This document shows, piece by piece, positions 8,850 to 18,636 of a stretch of 30,246 bases of DNA. Every line of letters starts with the position of its first letter. Within the stretch, counting starts at the first letter, position 1. The position numbers and the translations under genes were made by a program. The notes below the pieces were generated by a model. It saw only the letters and a program-made list of their open reading frames with translations. It did not search any database and was not told the DNA's origin. Source of the stretch: Armatimonadaceae bacterium (GTDB lineage: Bacteria > Armatimonadota > Armatimonadia > Armatimonadales > Armatimonadaceae); the NCBI GenBank assembly GCA_030446525.1, contig JAUJNC010000053.1, forward strand, positions 1 to 30,246, in the 5' to 3' direction.

Positions 8850-10974
8850 GGCCGCTGGGTTTTCCTTTCGTGTTCTACTTCTTCTGATCCGAGGCGCGCC
8901 GCCCGCGGATACCCCTGCAGGCCGATCTTCTCCCACGGGATCGGCTCGAACCCCAGCGCCAGCGCCGGCGAGTCGGGCTTCAGGCGGTAGTCGTCGTTGG
9001 CCATGTCCGTGAATAACGGGTCCGCGACGCGGGAGCTTTTATCGAAGCCGGCCGCCTGCCATTTTTCGAGCGGGCCCAGTGGCGTGAGGCCGCGGCTCTG
9101 GAAGAACGCCTCTCGCCCTCCTTGTGCCAGAACAGGTTGTGGTCGGACTCGGCCAGCACGTCGGGACGCCAGCGGCCGGTGTGCTTGAACAGATCGGCAT
9201 CCGGGGAGGTGTAGTAGAGGATGTTGCGCACGAAGCGGTTGTTCTGGCAGAACTCGTCCCGCACCTGGTAGCGCATCTGGTGCGTCAAGCCTTCGACGAA
9301 GATGTTGTTCTCGAAGACGTTGTTCCTGCCGCCGTGGATGCAGCCGCCGCCCCAGTCGTGCCGGACGACCAGGTTGCCCCGCACGAGGGTGCCGCTCGAG
9401 TAGTCGTCCAGGTAGATGCCCCAGGTGAAGTGGGGCGACAGGATCTTCCCTTCGGGCGTCGTCTTCAGGCCGACCACGTCGAGGATGCGGTTGTACTGGA
9501 TGACGTTGCCGGTGTCCTGCTTGTGCCTGCCCAGCGTTTCGATCGCGCCGGTGTCGTTGGTCTCCTCGTTCGTCCAGAGCAGGTCGTTGTACTCGACGAC
9601 ATTGCGGTGCGAGTAGTTGTCGTTGTCGAAGCCTTTAAAGGAGACGGCGTAGCGCGGCATGTGCTCGATCCGGTTGTGCGCGACCCGCGTCCCGCTGGCC
9701 GTGATGCCGTAGACGCCGGCGACGTGCTTGTACACCTGCCCGCCGTGGTGGATCCAGTTGCCGGCGATCAGGTTGTCCCAGGGCTGCGTCCGGACGTTGC
9801 CGCTGAGCACCACGCCCCCTGCCCGGCGTACGCCACCTCGTTGCCCACGAACTCGTTGCCCGTGCTCCCATTTTCCAGCCGCGCCGCGTAGCCGCCGATG
9901 TGGACGAAGCGGTTCCCTTCGATCACGCAGCCCTTCGCGCCAGCCAGCCAGACGGCCGCGTCCATGGGCGAATAGACGCCGATCTCGCGCGAATAGGCAG
10001 TGTCGCTCATCTCGAACCCCTGGATGGTCACCCGCTCGACCCACTGATCCCGGGCCGGGTCCCCCTTCAGGTCGAAGAGCCGGTCCAGGACCGGGGCCAC
10101 GACGCCCTGCCGCACGAAGTCGGTCCGCCGGGGCAGGTAGTGCAGGATGCCCGCGGCCCGGTCCAGGTACCACTCGCCGGGCGCGTCCAGCGCCTCGCGC
10201 ACGTTGCTGACGTAGTAGCGGTTGCCGGCGCGCAGGCTCCTGCGACGCGTTGCTGTTCTCCGCCCCATGCACAGTGTGGGTGTCGTGATCGATCCGGGTG
10301 ACGTGGAGGATGGTGCTCACCCAGCCGCCGGCGGGGACGATGTGGATCTCCGGCTCGGGCGATTGGGGGTACTTTTTGAGGTCGCCCGGGCGGAACTGAA
10401 AACGGCTCTTGTGGACGGGGGGCGCGGACGCGCCCGCTTCCGGGCTATTCGGCGCCACGAACAGCCAGCCGCTCTTGTGCGGGTCGTCCGGGTCGAAGTT
10501 CGGGTGGCGCGCGTTCATTTGCCGCTCGCCGCCGACGCGCAGCTGCCGGAAGTGCCACTTGCCCGCCTTCACATCGGGAATCTGCGCCGTCCGGAGGTTG
10601 CCCTTGCCCCGGCGCCAGCCCCTGATCGGCCGCCCGCCGCTCAGGACGGGTTTCTCGCCGGGGTAGGCCAGGAAGCGCGCGCCCGAGTCCGGGGGCGTCA
10701 GGGTGAGCGGCTCGCGCAGGTAATAGGTCCCGCCGCGCACGTAGGCGGCCTTCTGGCCGGTCACCGGGCGCAGGGCATCGCGGGCGCGCGCGAGCGTGGC
10801 GAAGGGGCCGTCCGTTCTGGCCGCGTTGGGCGCGGGCAGCGTGCCGCTCCAGGCGTCGTTGCCGTTGGCGGCGACAAAAAAGCGGCCAGGGTGGGGCTTG
10901 ACCTCCTGCGCCAGGACCGAGTTTGTCAGAAGCGCCGCCAGCGCGAAAAGTAGGGGGGTTATAAGCTGCCGCAT
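8828..10974 (-). CDS. Secreted right-handed parallel beta-helix protein (frameshifted)
   Basis: It starts at ATG 10974 after AAAGGAC and has a signal peptide ending near LLTNSVLA (residue 22). Then comes the FVAANGNDAWSGTL opening typical of secreted beta-helix proteins of planctomycetes and relatives (pectate-lyase-like fold). Repeated short motifs such as NRFVHIGGYAARL, NRIEHMPRYAVSFKG and NNIFVEGL mark the Asn-rich coils. The typical ending DSPALALGF-PIPWEKIGL is present. Three frame changes, near 10240, 9825 and 9115, break the gene, and each side carries family sequence in its own frame. The corrected protein is about 715 residues and ends at TGA 8828. It probably binds or cleaves an acidic polysaccharide outside the cell, but the catalytic residues cannot be assigned. 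Confidence 0.85.
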
Positions 10975-11427
10975 TACGTGGGTCCTTTAACGGTAAGGGG
11001 TCGTTCTTGCCTTTACCAGGGGAGTTCCACGGGCCGCGACGGAGTTCCTTCCCCGGGCCGGAGATCCGGAGGCTCGTTGGGCGCCCGCTTGCAGGAATTC
11101 TCGGGGGCAGCGGCGTAGCGTACGGCAGGAAGTATCAAGCGGGGATCCCCCGGAGTTCGCCGGCATCGACGGCGGTCCCGCCAGGACGTTCGTGATGCAG
11201 AACCGCGACGCGTATCCGTATCACGGCAGGTCGAGCAAAAAGCAGTGACAGCGACGATGCACAAGGAAAACCCGCGCTTTTTGTGATAGCGCACGCTCAA
11301 ACGGGAATTTTCTGGCCGCTTTTTTGGTATAAATAAGGCGGCTAAACGCATGACTTCCGGGCCGCGCCCAGCACGGCGCTTTGCGGCAGCGGGGGCGGTG
11401 ACCGGAGAGTATCGGCAGGGTAGCGGC
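10975..11427. other. Divergent 453-base intergenic region, no convincing gene
   Basis: This stretch separates the minus-strand beta-helix gene from the plus-strand LCP gene. Open frames here (62 and 138 codons) have no protein-like composition. One plus-strand stretch, about 11133-11248, reads somewhat like coding sequence (TFVMQNRDAYPYHGRSSKKQ then stop) but has no visible start and may be a remnant. A TATAAAT at 11328-11334 in an AT-rich patch is a possible -10 box for the LCP gene, though no good -35 box stands upstream. Confidence 0.4.
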
Positions 11428-12714
11428 ATGGGCAGACTAAAGAAGGTTCTCGGTTTTTCGGCGATCGGGCTTTTCGGGGCCGTGGCGCTCGCGGCCGGCT
11501 ACTTGTTTTCCCAGTTGAACCACATCGGGGGCGACGGTGGCCCGCTATCGGTCATTGATACCATTCGCAATCCGCGGGCGTATTTCCCCGGCAAGCAGCG
11601 CATCAACATCCTTCTGATCGGCAAGGATTACAACTACACCAACAAAAACATCCTTTACACCAAAGGCGCGCGCGCCGACACACTCCTGATGCTGTCGCTC
11701 GACCTGGACGCGCGAACGGCCTCCGCACTTTCCATCCCTCGCGACACCTATGCCGAGTACCCCGACGGCCTGCCCAGCAAGCGCGACAAGATCAACGCCG
11801 CCTATGCCTGGGGGGAGGCGCCGCTCGCCATGCAGACGGTCGGTAACCTTCTGGGCGTCTACCCCGATTACTACATCGCGCTCAAGCCGGACGCGGTGAA
11901 GAAGATCGTGGACATGCTCGGCGGCGTCGAGGTCGTCGCCCTCGACCGGATGAAGTACGACACCTTCTGGGGCAACCTCCACATCGACTTGCCGGCCGGC
12001 AAGCAGGTGATCAACGGCGAGCAGGCGGTCGGCTTCACGCGGTTCCGTAAACCTAACCAGGGCGAGCCGCCGTCCAAGGAGGAAGGGGACGACCGGCGCA
12101 TGGCCCGCCAGCAGCAGCTCTTGCGGGCGATCGTGCAAAAGGCCAAGCAGCCCCAGATGCTCCCGCGCGCCGGCGAACTCGTCGACGCGACCATGGCATC
12201 GATCGAGACGAACCTTACGCGCCAGCAGGTGCTGGCGCTCGGCGCGCTGTTCAAAAACGTTGAGCCCGAGCAGATCCAGACGGCGTCGCTCCAGGGCGTA
12301 AACCAGAACCGGAAGCCCTACTATTTCTTCCCTGACCAGGAAAAGATGACGGCGCAGGTGGACTGGCTGTTGCGCGGCGACCAAGCCGCCGGCTACCGCC
12401 TGACGGTGGTGGCCGTCAAGAACGGCACGCAGGTCCGGGGCGCCGCGCGGGAGGTCGCCGACCTGCTGCGCGACCAGGGCTTCGACGCCAAGAGCGCGGG
12501 CAACGCCCTGCGGACGGCCGAGGTCGACCAGACCCAGATCCTGTACGGCAAGGCGGCGGTCGCGCCGCGGGCCCAGCGGATCGCGGAGCTGCTGCACATC
12601 AAGGCCGAAGCGCTGTCGAAGCAGCCGGTGGAACATCTGGACGGCGCCGACGTGACCATCGTTTTGGGCAAAGATGTCGCCCCCAACTTCGCCCCCCGGG
12701 AGGCCAGCCTGTGA
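11428..12714 (+). CDS. LytR-CpsA-Psr (LCP) family glycopolymer transferase
   Basis: The protein has 428 residues from ATG 11428, chosen because a short basic start (MGRLKK) is followed by a single membrane segment at 7-27. The catalytic LCP domain lies outside the membrane. NILLIGKD is at 60-67, RADT (82-85) and IPRDT (103-107) supply the Arg and Asp that bind pyrophosphate and Mg, DKINAAYAWG is at 120-129, and FTRFRK...DDRRMARQQQ spans 203-230. A LytR_C domain fills about 335-420. LCP enzymes move polyprenyl-linked glycopolymers onto peptidoglycan or other acceptors. The context (kinase, O-antigen ligase, dTDP-sugar genes nearby) agrees with surface polysaccharide attachment. Its TGA overlaps the GTG start of the next gene, so translation is coupled. 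Confidence 0.94.
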   Translation: MGRLKKVLGFSAIGLFGAVALAAGYLFSQLNHIGGDGGPLSVIDTIRNPRAYFPGKQRINILLIGKDYNYTNKNILYTKGARADTLLMLSLDLDARTASALSIPRDTYAEYPDGLPSKRDKINAAYAWGEAPLAMQTVGNLLGVYPDYYIALKPDAVKKIVDMLGGVEVVALDRMKYDTFWGNLHIDLPAGKQVINGEQAVGFTRFRKPNQGEPPSKEEGDDRRMARQQQLLRAIVQKAKQPQMLPRAGELVDATMASIETNLTRQQVLALGALFKNVEPEQIQTASLQGVNQNRKPYYFFPDQEKMTAQVDWLLRGDQAAGYRLTVVAVKNGTQVRGAAREVADLLRDQGFDAKSAGNALRTAEVDQTQILYGKAAVAPRAQRIAELLHIKAEALSKQPVEHLDGADVTIVLGKDVAPNFAPREASL

Positions 12715-13496
12715 TCGCCACCGCACCTAACGCGCCCGGACAGGAGGCGGGGGGGGACGGGGCCAAGTACCGGACCATCCTGCTTTTCGGCGCGCCCGGC
12801 TCCGGCAAGGGCACCATCGGCAAGGCGCTGGGCGCCATACCCGGGTTCGTCCACTGCGCGTGCGGTGACGTGTTCCGTAACCTGGATCTCTCCTCGCCGC
12901 TGGGCAACGTGTTCGTGGAGTACTCGTCCAAAGGGCTGCTGGTGCCCGACGACACCACGATCGCGCTGTGGAAACAGGCCATCGATGGCCTGGTCCACAC
13001 GCGCCGCTACATGCCGGAGCGCGACCTGCTGGTACTGGACGGCATCCCGCGCAACGTCGCGCAAGCGCGCATCATGGACGACTACATCCGCGTGGAACAC
13101 ATCTTCCACCTCGAGTGCGCCGACCGGGAGGCCATGGCCGAGCGCCTGAAGCGCCGCGCCTTGAAGGAAAACCGGCTGGACGACGCCTCCGACGAGGTCA
13201 TCCGCCGCCGCTGGGACGTGTACGAGGAAGAATCGCGCCCCGTCCTTTCCCACTACCCCGCCCTGCTCATGGACCGGATCGACGCGGCGGGCACCCCGGT
13301 CCAGGTGCTGCACGACATCCTGGGCCGCCTGCTCGACGTAAAGCAGCCCCTAACCCCGCACGGCCGCCGCACAGCGCGGCCGCGACGCCTTCCTCCCTTG
13401 CCCCGCTCTCCTGGCGCGCCTTTCCCGCCGACCCCGGAACAGGCCACGCCCGCCGCCATGCCTTCGCCGCCATCTGCGACCAGACCGCCATCGTGA
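12711..13496 (+). CDS. Adenylate kinase-like nucleoside monophosphate kinase
   Basis: The protein has 261 residues with a GTG start that overlaps the LCP stop by four bases (GTGA). The Walker A loop FGAPGSGKGT is at 26-35. The CGDVFRN and LVLDGIPRNVAQ segments correspond to the NMP-binding and core parts of adenylate kinase. ALKENRLDDASDEVIRRR shows the short-LID form. The first 19 residues are an extra hydrophilic tail. After about residue 215 the sequence turns into a Pro/Arg/Ala-rich stretch without fold signals. This could be disordered, or a product of a frameshift past the true end. It should interconvert AMP, ATP and ADP or act on another nucleoside monophosphate. It may be a second, non-housekeeping copy, because it is coupled to an envelope gene rather than to secY or ribosomal protein genes. 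Confidence 0.85.
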   Translation: MIATAPNAPGQEAGGDGAKYRTILLFGAPGSGKGTIGKALGAIPGFVHCACGDVFRNLDLSSPLGNVFVEYSSKGLLVPDDTTIALWKQAIDGLVHTRRYMPERDLLVLDGIPRNVAQARIMDDYIRVEHIFHLECADREAMAERLKRRALKENRLDDASDEVIRRRWDVYEEESRPVLSHYPALLMDRIDAAGTPVQVLHDILGRLLDVKQPLTPHGRRTARPRRLPPLPRSPGAPFPPTPEQATPAAMPSPPSATRPPS

Positions 13497-13590
13497 CCTG
13501 CAGAAAGAACGGTAAAATTGTCAGTACCTAAGCGGCCATCCATTGTGTTAACATGCTGGCGCCGTACGTGCTGTCGGTGCGCGAAGTCAC

Positions 13591-14036
13591 ATGACATTCG
13601 CGCAACGCCTTTCACGGGCGGGCATCGCCGTGGCTGCGATAGGTACGATCGCTTCGCAGGTTCCGCCAACCGGCGGGTCCGCCATGGCGGATTCGACATA
13701 TTCGGACCGCAAGGCGTCTGCAAAGTGACCGTAAACTCTGCGAACCCCGCTTCCCAACCCGTTGTCGATCCTTTCCCAACGCCACCTGCCAGTTGGAATT
13801 CTGACGGTACAGCTAACTTCCGCGCCTGGTTCAAGCCCAGCACGGGTACGACTTTCACGCTGCAAAACGCGCGGTGGGAAATCCTTGGCAACGAGATGTA
13901 TTTCCGGGAAAACCAGAACACCAGCTTGAACTCCGACATAGCGACCGTTGTCGCACGGCCGGGTGCAGCAACGCTGACGACGCGGGTAGACCGACCGGAA
14001 GGGGCGTACCTCATGACGGTCCGTCTGTCTTATTGA
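13591..14036 (+). CDS. Small secreted protein of unknown function (probably frameshifted)
   Basis: From ATG 13591 the frame encodes a signal-peptide-like start (MTFAQRLSRAGIAVAAIGT, possible cleavage after the Ala-rich part) and stops after 45 codons. In the next frame a coherent beta-rich sequence runs to TAA 14036. It begins VTVNSANPASQ and continues through FRAWFKPSTGTTFTLQNARW, ending with a run typical of a beta strand (GAYLMTVRLSY). A one-base indel near 13720 would join the two into a secreted protein of about 148 residues. An alternative is a single 172-codon frame from TTG 13518, but its first half has no protein-like composition. I do not recognise the family. It sits between the LCP/kinase pair and the O-antigen ligase. 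Confidence 0.5.
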
Positions 14037-14065
14037 TTGGTTCCGCAGTAGTCGAAAGGAGGCCC

Positions 14066-14155
14066 GTGAGGCCGGGCTTGCGCCGGAGCACGGGCAACTC
14101 GCCCTGGCAGGGACCGTGCCGGGGCGATTTTCGTCCGAACGCTGCTACGATTTGA
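14066..14155 (+). other. Short leader-like segment with strong Shine-Dalgarno in a hairpin-rich stretch
   Basis: AAAGGAGG (14055-14062) precedes a GTG at 14066 by three bases, which is closer than usual. A 29-codon frame then ends at TGA 14155, just before the ligase ribosome binding site. GCCCG (14062-14066) can pair with CGGGC (14073-14077), and further short GC stems follow. It could be a leader of the ligase mRNA or chance. The evidence is weak. Confidence 0.2.
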
Positions 14156-14167
14156 AGGAAATCACCC

Positions 14168-15977
14168 ATGTCTCCGCGCCGACGCCGTTCGCGTTCGAAA
14201 GCGGCTGCGGACACGCCGCTGGGCTGGCTGGCGCAGAACCATCTGTTGGTGGCGCTGCTGGCCGCCGTGGCCGTCGCCTTGTCGCTGGACACGCCCTGGG
14301 TTCCAGGCTCGGCACGTACGGTTCTGCTTCAGGCGATGGTGCTCAGCTTCGTGCCTCTCCTGGCCGCTTCCGGTCCTTACCCGGACGATCTGAGAACGCC
14401 GCGCGGCGTAGTCTCCACCCCTTCCTGATCGCGCTGCTGATCTGGTGCGTCTTTTCGGTCGCCATAGCGCCGTATCGGGCGGCCGCCGCCGCGGAGTTGC
14501 TGCGCCTGTTCCTGTGCGCCGGGATCTATTTCGCCGCCGCCGCTTACGGCCTGCGGGCCGACCACGGCGCGTCGCGGTGGCGGTCGTACTTCTGATCGGC
14601 GCGATGGTGAGCCATTTACGGCTTCCTCCAGTTCGGCTCGGAATCGTGGCAAGGGAGCGATTCGATCATCAGCGTGTTCAAAGACCACAGAACCTGGGGT
14701 CGTTCCTGATGATCTTACTGCCGCCCGCGCTGGCGCTCGCCCTGGGCCAAAGCGGCAAGGAGAAGACGCGGGTCGCCGTGCAGGCAGTCACCATCCTTTT
14801 AGGCGGGGCGCTGCTGCTCTCGCGCACCCGCTCCGCCTGGGTCGGCGCGGTGGTGGCGCTGTTCAGCCTCTGCCTTCTGTCCGCTCACCACGCCCCGATC
14901 CGCCTGAACAAGCGCAGCACGTGCCTGATCGTCTCGCCGCTCGTCATCGTCGCGGTCGCCTTCACCCTGCTGATCGTCATGGGCCGGATCGCGCCCCTGG
15001 TTTCCAAGCGCGCCGGCACATTCGCCCGCGTCCTCGATGACACTTCGTTCTCTGATCGCCTGCACATGTGGCGCTCCGCCGCGCGCATGGCCTCGGAGCG
15101 GCCGCTGACCGGCTGGGGACTGGGCGTGTGGCCGGTGATACAGGGCCGGTGGACGCATCAGGGGGATGACGTGAGCGAAGTGTTGGCGCGCGGCACGGCG
15201 TACCAGAACCTGGCGCACAACTTCTGGGTGCAGTGGGCCGCGGAAACGGGTGCCATCGGCTTAGCCCTCCACGTCGCCGTGATGGTCGCCTTTATCTTTT
15301 CCGCGGTGCGTGCGTTGCCGGCGCTAACCTCCGGCTACCGCAAGGCCCTGCTGATGGGGTGCATAGCCGCCACCCTGGGCGCCTGCGTGGATGCCATCGG
15401 GTCACCCGCGTACAACCTGCCCGGCATTTCCGTGCTGCCCTGGCTCTGGATGGGCGTCGGCGTCGCGGCGTGCCGCGAGGCCCGCCCGCCTGCCCCGTCC
15501 CTCCCGCCGACACCCCCCGCCGTCTGGTCCGGCGCAGCCCTGATGGGACTCGCCGCCGCGCTCGTCGTGCTCGGCGCCGGCTGCCAGGTGCGCCTGGGTG
15601 GCCGGACGAAACCCCGCGGAAGCTTTGTCGTGGTCGCCGAACCGTCCGGCCTTACGCCCGCGGGAACGCGCGTCCTCTGGACCGCCGTCTACAAGGACGC
15701 GTCGGGCAGGCCCCGCCGCACCGCGCCCGGCACGTCCTGGGCGGTTACCCGGGGGCGGCTAGACGGTGCGGGCCCTGCCTTCGTGCGCCGCTTCGACGCC
15801 CCCCTCCGTTCCGGCCTTCAGGGAAATCTGCCTCCCGACGTCCCCTCCGTCACCGTCACCGCCACCTATCGGGACGATCACAGCCGCCGCTATGACGCGT
15901 CGGCCTCGGTCGCGGTTGGGCCCGCTCAGGTTTTCGGAAAGCGGGCAACAAGGGGCGGGGAGGCAGAAAAGTTCTGA
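14168..15977 (+). CDS. O-antigen ligase family protein with C-terminal extracytoplasmic domain (frameshifted)
   Basis: It starts at ATG 14168 behind GAAGGAAAT. Hydrophobic segments follow one another (LLVALLAAVAVAL, FLIALLIWCVFSVAIAP, LGSFLMILLPPALALAL, ITILLGGALLL-like, LIVSPLVIVAVAFTLLIV and others). The Wzy/WaaL-type pattern SRTRSAWVGAVV is present, as is the large periplasmic loop with DRLHMWRSA, PLTGWGLGVWP and AHNFWVQWAAETG. Frame changes near 14400, 14590, 14625 and 14690 break the N-terminal third. The corrected text there includes IYGFLQFGSESWQGSDSII. After the last membrane span (near 15600) about 125 residues form a beta-rich, Ig-like tail (SFVVVAEPSGLTPAGT...SVTVTATYRDD), which is unusual for this family. 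It should join or polymerise undecaprenyl-linked glycans at the outer face of the inner membrane. Confidence 0.85.
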
Positions 15978-16003
15978 ACGCGGCGGGATTCGGGTGATCC
16001 GGC

Positions 16004-16807
16004 TCAGCTTCCGGTCGAAGTGTAGTGGCGGACGCCGATTTTCCACATCTGCAATGCGATCAGAAGAAACGCGACGCCCACGGCGGGGGCCAGCCAGGCC
16101 GCCAGAGCGGGCAGGCCGGCAGCGGCGCGGTGCTCCAGAAGGACGCTGGCAGGGATGTAGTTCAGGAAGGCGAGCGGGACGACGAAGGTGAAGAACCGCC
16201 GGAACCAGGGGCGGTAGATGGTCAGCGGGTACTGGCCGGTCTCCGTCCCGCCGTAGGTGACGGTGTTCATGATCTCCAGCGTTTCCACCGTCCAGAACGC
16301 GAGCGCGGCCTGCAGGACGAATAGGCCCAGGAAGAGGCAGGCGCCGCCGAGAATGACGCCGGCCAGGAACGTGACCTTGGCGGGGGACCAGGCGACGGGC
16401 AGCGCCGCCATGGCCCAGACGAGCACGACCGCTCCCTGCAGAAAGCGCCCGACCCGCATCAGCTGAAGCTCCTGCCCCAGGACCTGCAGCGCCGTGCCGC
16501 GCGGGCGCAGCAGCAGGCGGTCGAAGTCGCCGCTCTTGACCAGGGAGGGGAAGGTGTCGAACCCGCGCCCCACGGCCTCGGCGAGGGCGAAGGCGACGTT
16601 CACCGTGCCGTAGAAGAGGGCGACCTCCGGCAGGCTCCAGCCCCGCAGGCTGCCGAAGCGGTCGAACAATGCCCAGATGCCCAGAAACTCGATGCCCGTC
16701 GTGACCACGTTAGCGGCGGAAAGCATCCAGAACGACGCCCGATACTGCATCTGGCCGCGCACCGAGATGCCGACGTACCGCAGATATAAAAGCAGCGCAT
16801 CCCGCAC
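16004..16807 (-). CDS. ABC-2 type transporter permease (second subunit)
   Basis: The protein has 267 residues from GTG 16807, two bases after the stop of the first permease gene. The longer open frame upstream has no protein sense. It has about six membrane segments, with clear runs such as AVVLVWAMAALPVAW, LAGVILGGACLFLGLFVLQ and ALAAWLAPAVGVAFLLIAL. The cytoplasmic SGDFDRLLLRPRGTALQ motif and TVTYGGTETGQYPLTIY place it in the ABC2_membrane_6 (DUF990-like) family. Such permeases work in pairs with an ATPase of the kind encoded next door. Substrates of relatives include daunorubicin-like drugs and viologens, but nothing here identifies the cargo. It ends 26 bases from the convergent O-antigen ligase gene. 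Confidence 0.88.
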   Translation of the reverse strand: MRDALLLYLRYVGISVRGQMQYRASFWMLSAANVVTTGIEFLGIWALFDRFGSLRGWSLPEVALFYGTVNVAFALAEAVGRGFDTFPSLVKSGDFDRLLLRPRGTALQVLGQELQLMRVGRFLQGAVVLVWAMAALPVAWSPAKVTFLAGVILGGACLFLGLFVLQAALAFWTVETLEIMNTVTYGGTETGQYPLTIYRPWFRRFFTFVVPLAFLNYIPASVLLEHRAAAGLPALAAWLAPAVGVAFLLIALQMWKIGVRHYTSTGS

Positions 16808-16809
16808 GC

Positions 16810-17601
16810 TCAGCCCCCCTGCACCACCAGACGGCGCGTGCCTCGCGCCCGCAGGAAGCGCCCCAGCGCCACGAGCGCGAAGGTCCAGGCCGCCTGATGG
16901 GCGACGACGAGGGGGAGCCGCTCCGGCCCGATGTCCCCGAGGTACACGCGGAACGGGGCGTCCACCAGGCCGCGGAACGGCAGGAAGTTCAGAAGCGGCT
17001 GCGCCCAGTCCGGGAACAGCGGCAGCGGCAGCAGCATCCCGGAAAGCGTCAGAACGAGGGGCGGCGCCAGGCGCGACACGCCCTCGCCCGAGACGGTCCA
17101 CAGCAGCGAGATCGTCATCAGGGTCGAGAAGGCGCTGCTCAGCAGCAGCGCGCCCCCCGCGCTCACGACCCATGCCGCGCCGGAAAGCAGGGAAGGCGGC
17201 GGCTCTAGCCCGAAGAAAAGGCCGGCGACCACGAACATCGGGGCGGCGCGCAGGACGGTGGGGGCGAGCCGGGCCGCCAGGGCGCGGCTGTACCAGAGGG
17301 CGTACAGGTCCAGGGGCCGGACCAGCTCGTAGGCGACCGTGCCCGTCCGGATCATCGCGCGCACGTCGGCGTCGACGGCCCACGGCAGCAGGGCGAAAAA
17401 CGCCTGCCCGAGCCAGACGTAGGTGACCACCTGTCTGAAATCCATCGGCTGCGGGGCCGTGGTCGAGCGATAGAACGCTTCGAAGATCTTGACGCGGATC
17501 AGCCCCCCGAAGAGCTGCGTGGCGACACCGGCCAGCGCCGCCGCGCGGTACTGCAGCAGCATCCGGAACCGCGCGCCGATGACCGCCGCGTAAGCGGTCA
17601 T
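16810..17601 (-). CDS. ABC-2 type transporter permease (first subunit)
   Basis: The protein has 263 residues from ATG 17601, which overlaps the stop of the ATPase gene by four bases (ATGA). This chooses the start against a longer frame to 17769. The family signature is visible: RFRMLLQYRAAALAGVATQ at the first membrane segment, VTYVWLGQAFFALLPW, then RTGTVAYELVRPLDLYALW on the cytoplasmic side. Several hydrophobic spans follow (APMFVVAGLFFGL, LPLPLFPDWAQPLLNFLPF). It is a partner of the second permease. The two proteins are distantly similar, as expected for a heterodimeric exporter. The order ATPase, permease, permease with overlaps indicates one operon. Confidence 0.88.
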   Translation of the reverse strand: MTAYAAVIGARFRMLLQYRAAALAGVATQLFGGLIRVKIFEAFYRSTTAPQPMDFRQVVTYVWLGQAFFALLPWAVDADVRAMIRTGTVAYELVRPLDLYALWYSRALAARLAPTVLRAAPMFVVAGLFFGLEPPPSLLSGAAWVVSAGGALLLSSAFSTLMTISLLWTVSGEGVSRLAPPLVLTLSGMLLPLPLFPDWAQPLLNFLPFRGLVDAPFRVYLGDIGPERLPLVVAHQAAWTFALVALGRFLRARGTRRLVVQGG

Positions 17602-18605
17602 GCGGCCCCCTCCGGCAAGGGGGGCGCTGGCGCCTCCGCCCCGTACAGGCGGGCGATGATCTCCTCGATGGGCGGGTTCTGCACGAACAGGTCGCGCACC
17701 CCGTGCCGGGCGGTCACCCGGCCGATCAGGCCGCGGGGAGGTGACGGCCGGATCGAAGCGCAGACACACGCGCGGGCCGTCGCGCCGGATGACGGTCGCG
17801 TCGGGGTCGCGAACCTCCTCGTGTTCGTCCAGGAGGTCGACGAGCAGCCAGCGCTCCCGCGTGACGCGCCCCCGCAGATCCTCGAGCGTGCCGTCGGAGA
17901 GGATGCGCCCTCCCGATCACGATCACGCGCGTGCACAGCGCCTCGATGTCGTCCATGTCGTGGGTGGTCAGGATCACCGTCACCCCGCGCTCGCGGTTGA
18001 GGCGCCGGACGAAGTCGCGCACCGCCAGCTTGGACACGGCGTCCAGCCCGATGGTGGGCTCGTCCAGGAACAAAAGGGCCGGCGCGTGGAGGAGCGCGGC
18101 GGCCAGGTCGCAGCGCATGCGCTGCCCCAGGCTGAGCCTGGCGCACCGGGTGGGAAGCAGCGGTTCGAGACGCAGCAGCGCGACCAGGGCTCGTCCCGCG
18201 CCCGCGCGTACTCTGCCTGCGGCACGCGGTAGATGTCCCGGAGCAGCTCGAACGACTCGACGACCGGCAGGTCCCACCAGGCTGCGTGCGCTGCCCGAAC
18301 ACGACCCCTGATAGTTTGCACGTGCGCGATGCGCTCCTTCCAGGGCACGCGCCCCTGCACCTGGCAGCGTCCGCCGTCGGGGATCAAGATGCCCGCCAGC
18401 ACTTTGACCGTCGTGGACTTGCCGGCCCCGTTGGGCCCGATGTAGCCCACCAGCCCCCCGGCTCCAGGGTGAACGAGACGCCGTCGAGGGCATGGACGGT
18501 GCGGTAGCGCCGGTGCACCAGCCCGCGCAGGGCGCCCCACACCCCTGGCTGCCGCTCGGCGATCCCGAAGGTCTTCACCAGGTTTTCGACGACGATCTGT
18601 GGCAT
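17598..18605 (-). CDS. ABC exporter ATP-binding protein (frameshifted)
   Basis: It starts at ATG 18605 behind GAGG (MPQIVVENLVKTFGI). The pieces of a single ATPase lie in three frames. They are Walker A GPNGAGKST, the Q-loop region WWDLPVVESFELLRDIYRVP, the signature LSLGQRMRCDLAAALLH, Walker B LLFLDEPTIGLD, the switch His in TTHDMDDIEAL, and a C-terminal part with VRDLFVQNPPIEEIIARL. The FGQRTQ-WWDLP text is typical of ATPases paired with ABC2_membrane_6 permeases. At least five indels, near 18460, 18290, 18190, 17915 and 17740, must be corrected, giving about 335 residues. It energises the two permeases encoded downstream. As written in this sequence it would not give a working protein. Confidence 0.85.
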
Positions 18606-18636
18606 AGCATCCTCGCCCCGGCGGGGCGGCCGTAGT

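Noticed and set aside
11013..11429. A 138-codon minus frame in the 453-base intergenic region
   Set aside because: It has no protein-like composition, no ribosome binding site and would overlap the LCP start.
11545..12726. A 393-codon minus-strand frame opposite the LCP gene
   Set aside because: The plus strand carries the complete LCP domain. The antisense frame is a codon-bias shadow.
13361..13382. GC-rich inverted repeat (7-bp stem, 8-base loop) near the end of the kinase gene
   Set aside because: It lies inside the open frame and has no T-run. It is expected by chance in sequence of this composition.
16807..17383. N-terminal extension of the second ABC permease frame
   Set aside because: The text upstream of GTG 16807 is Arg/Pro/Gly-rich, overlaps the first permease gene and has no membrane-protein character.
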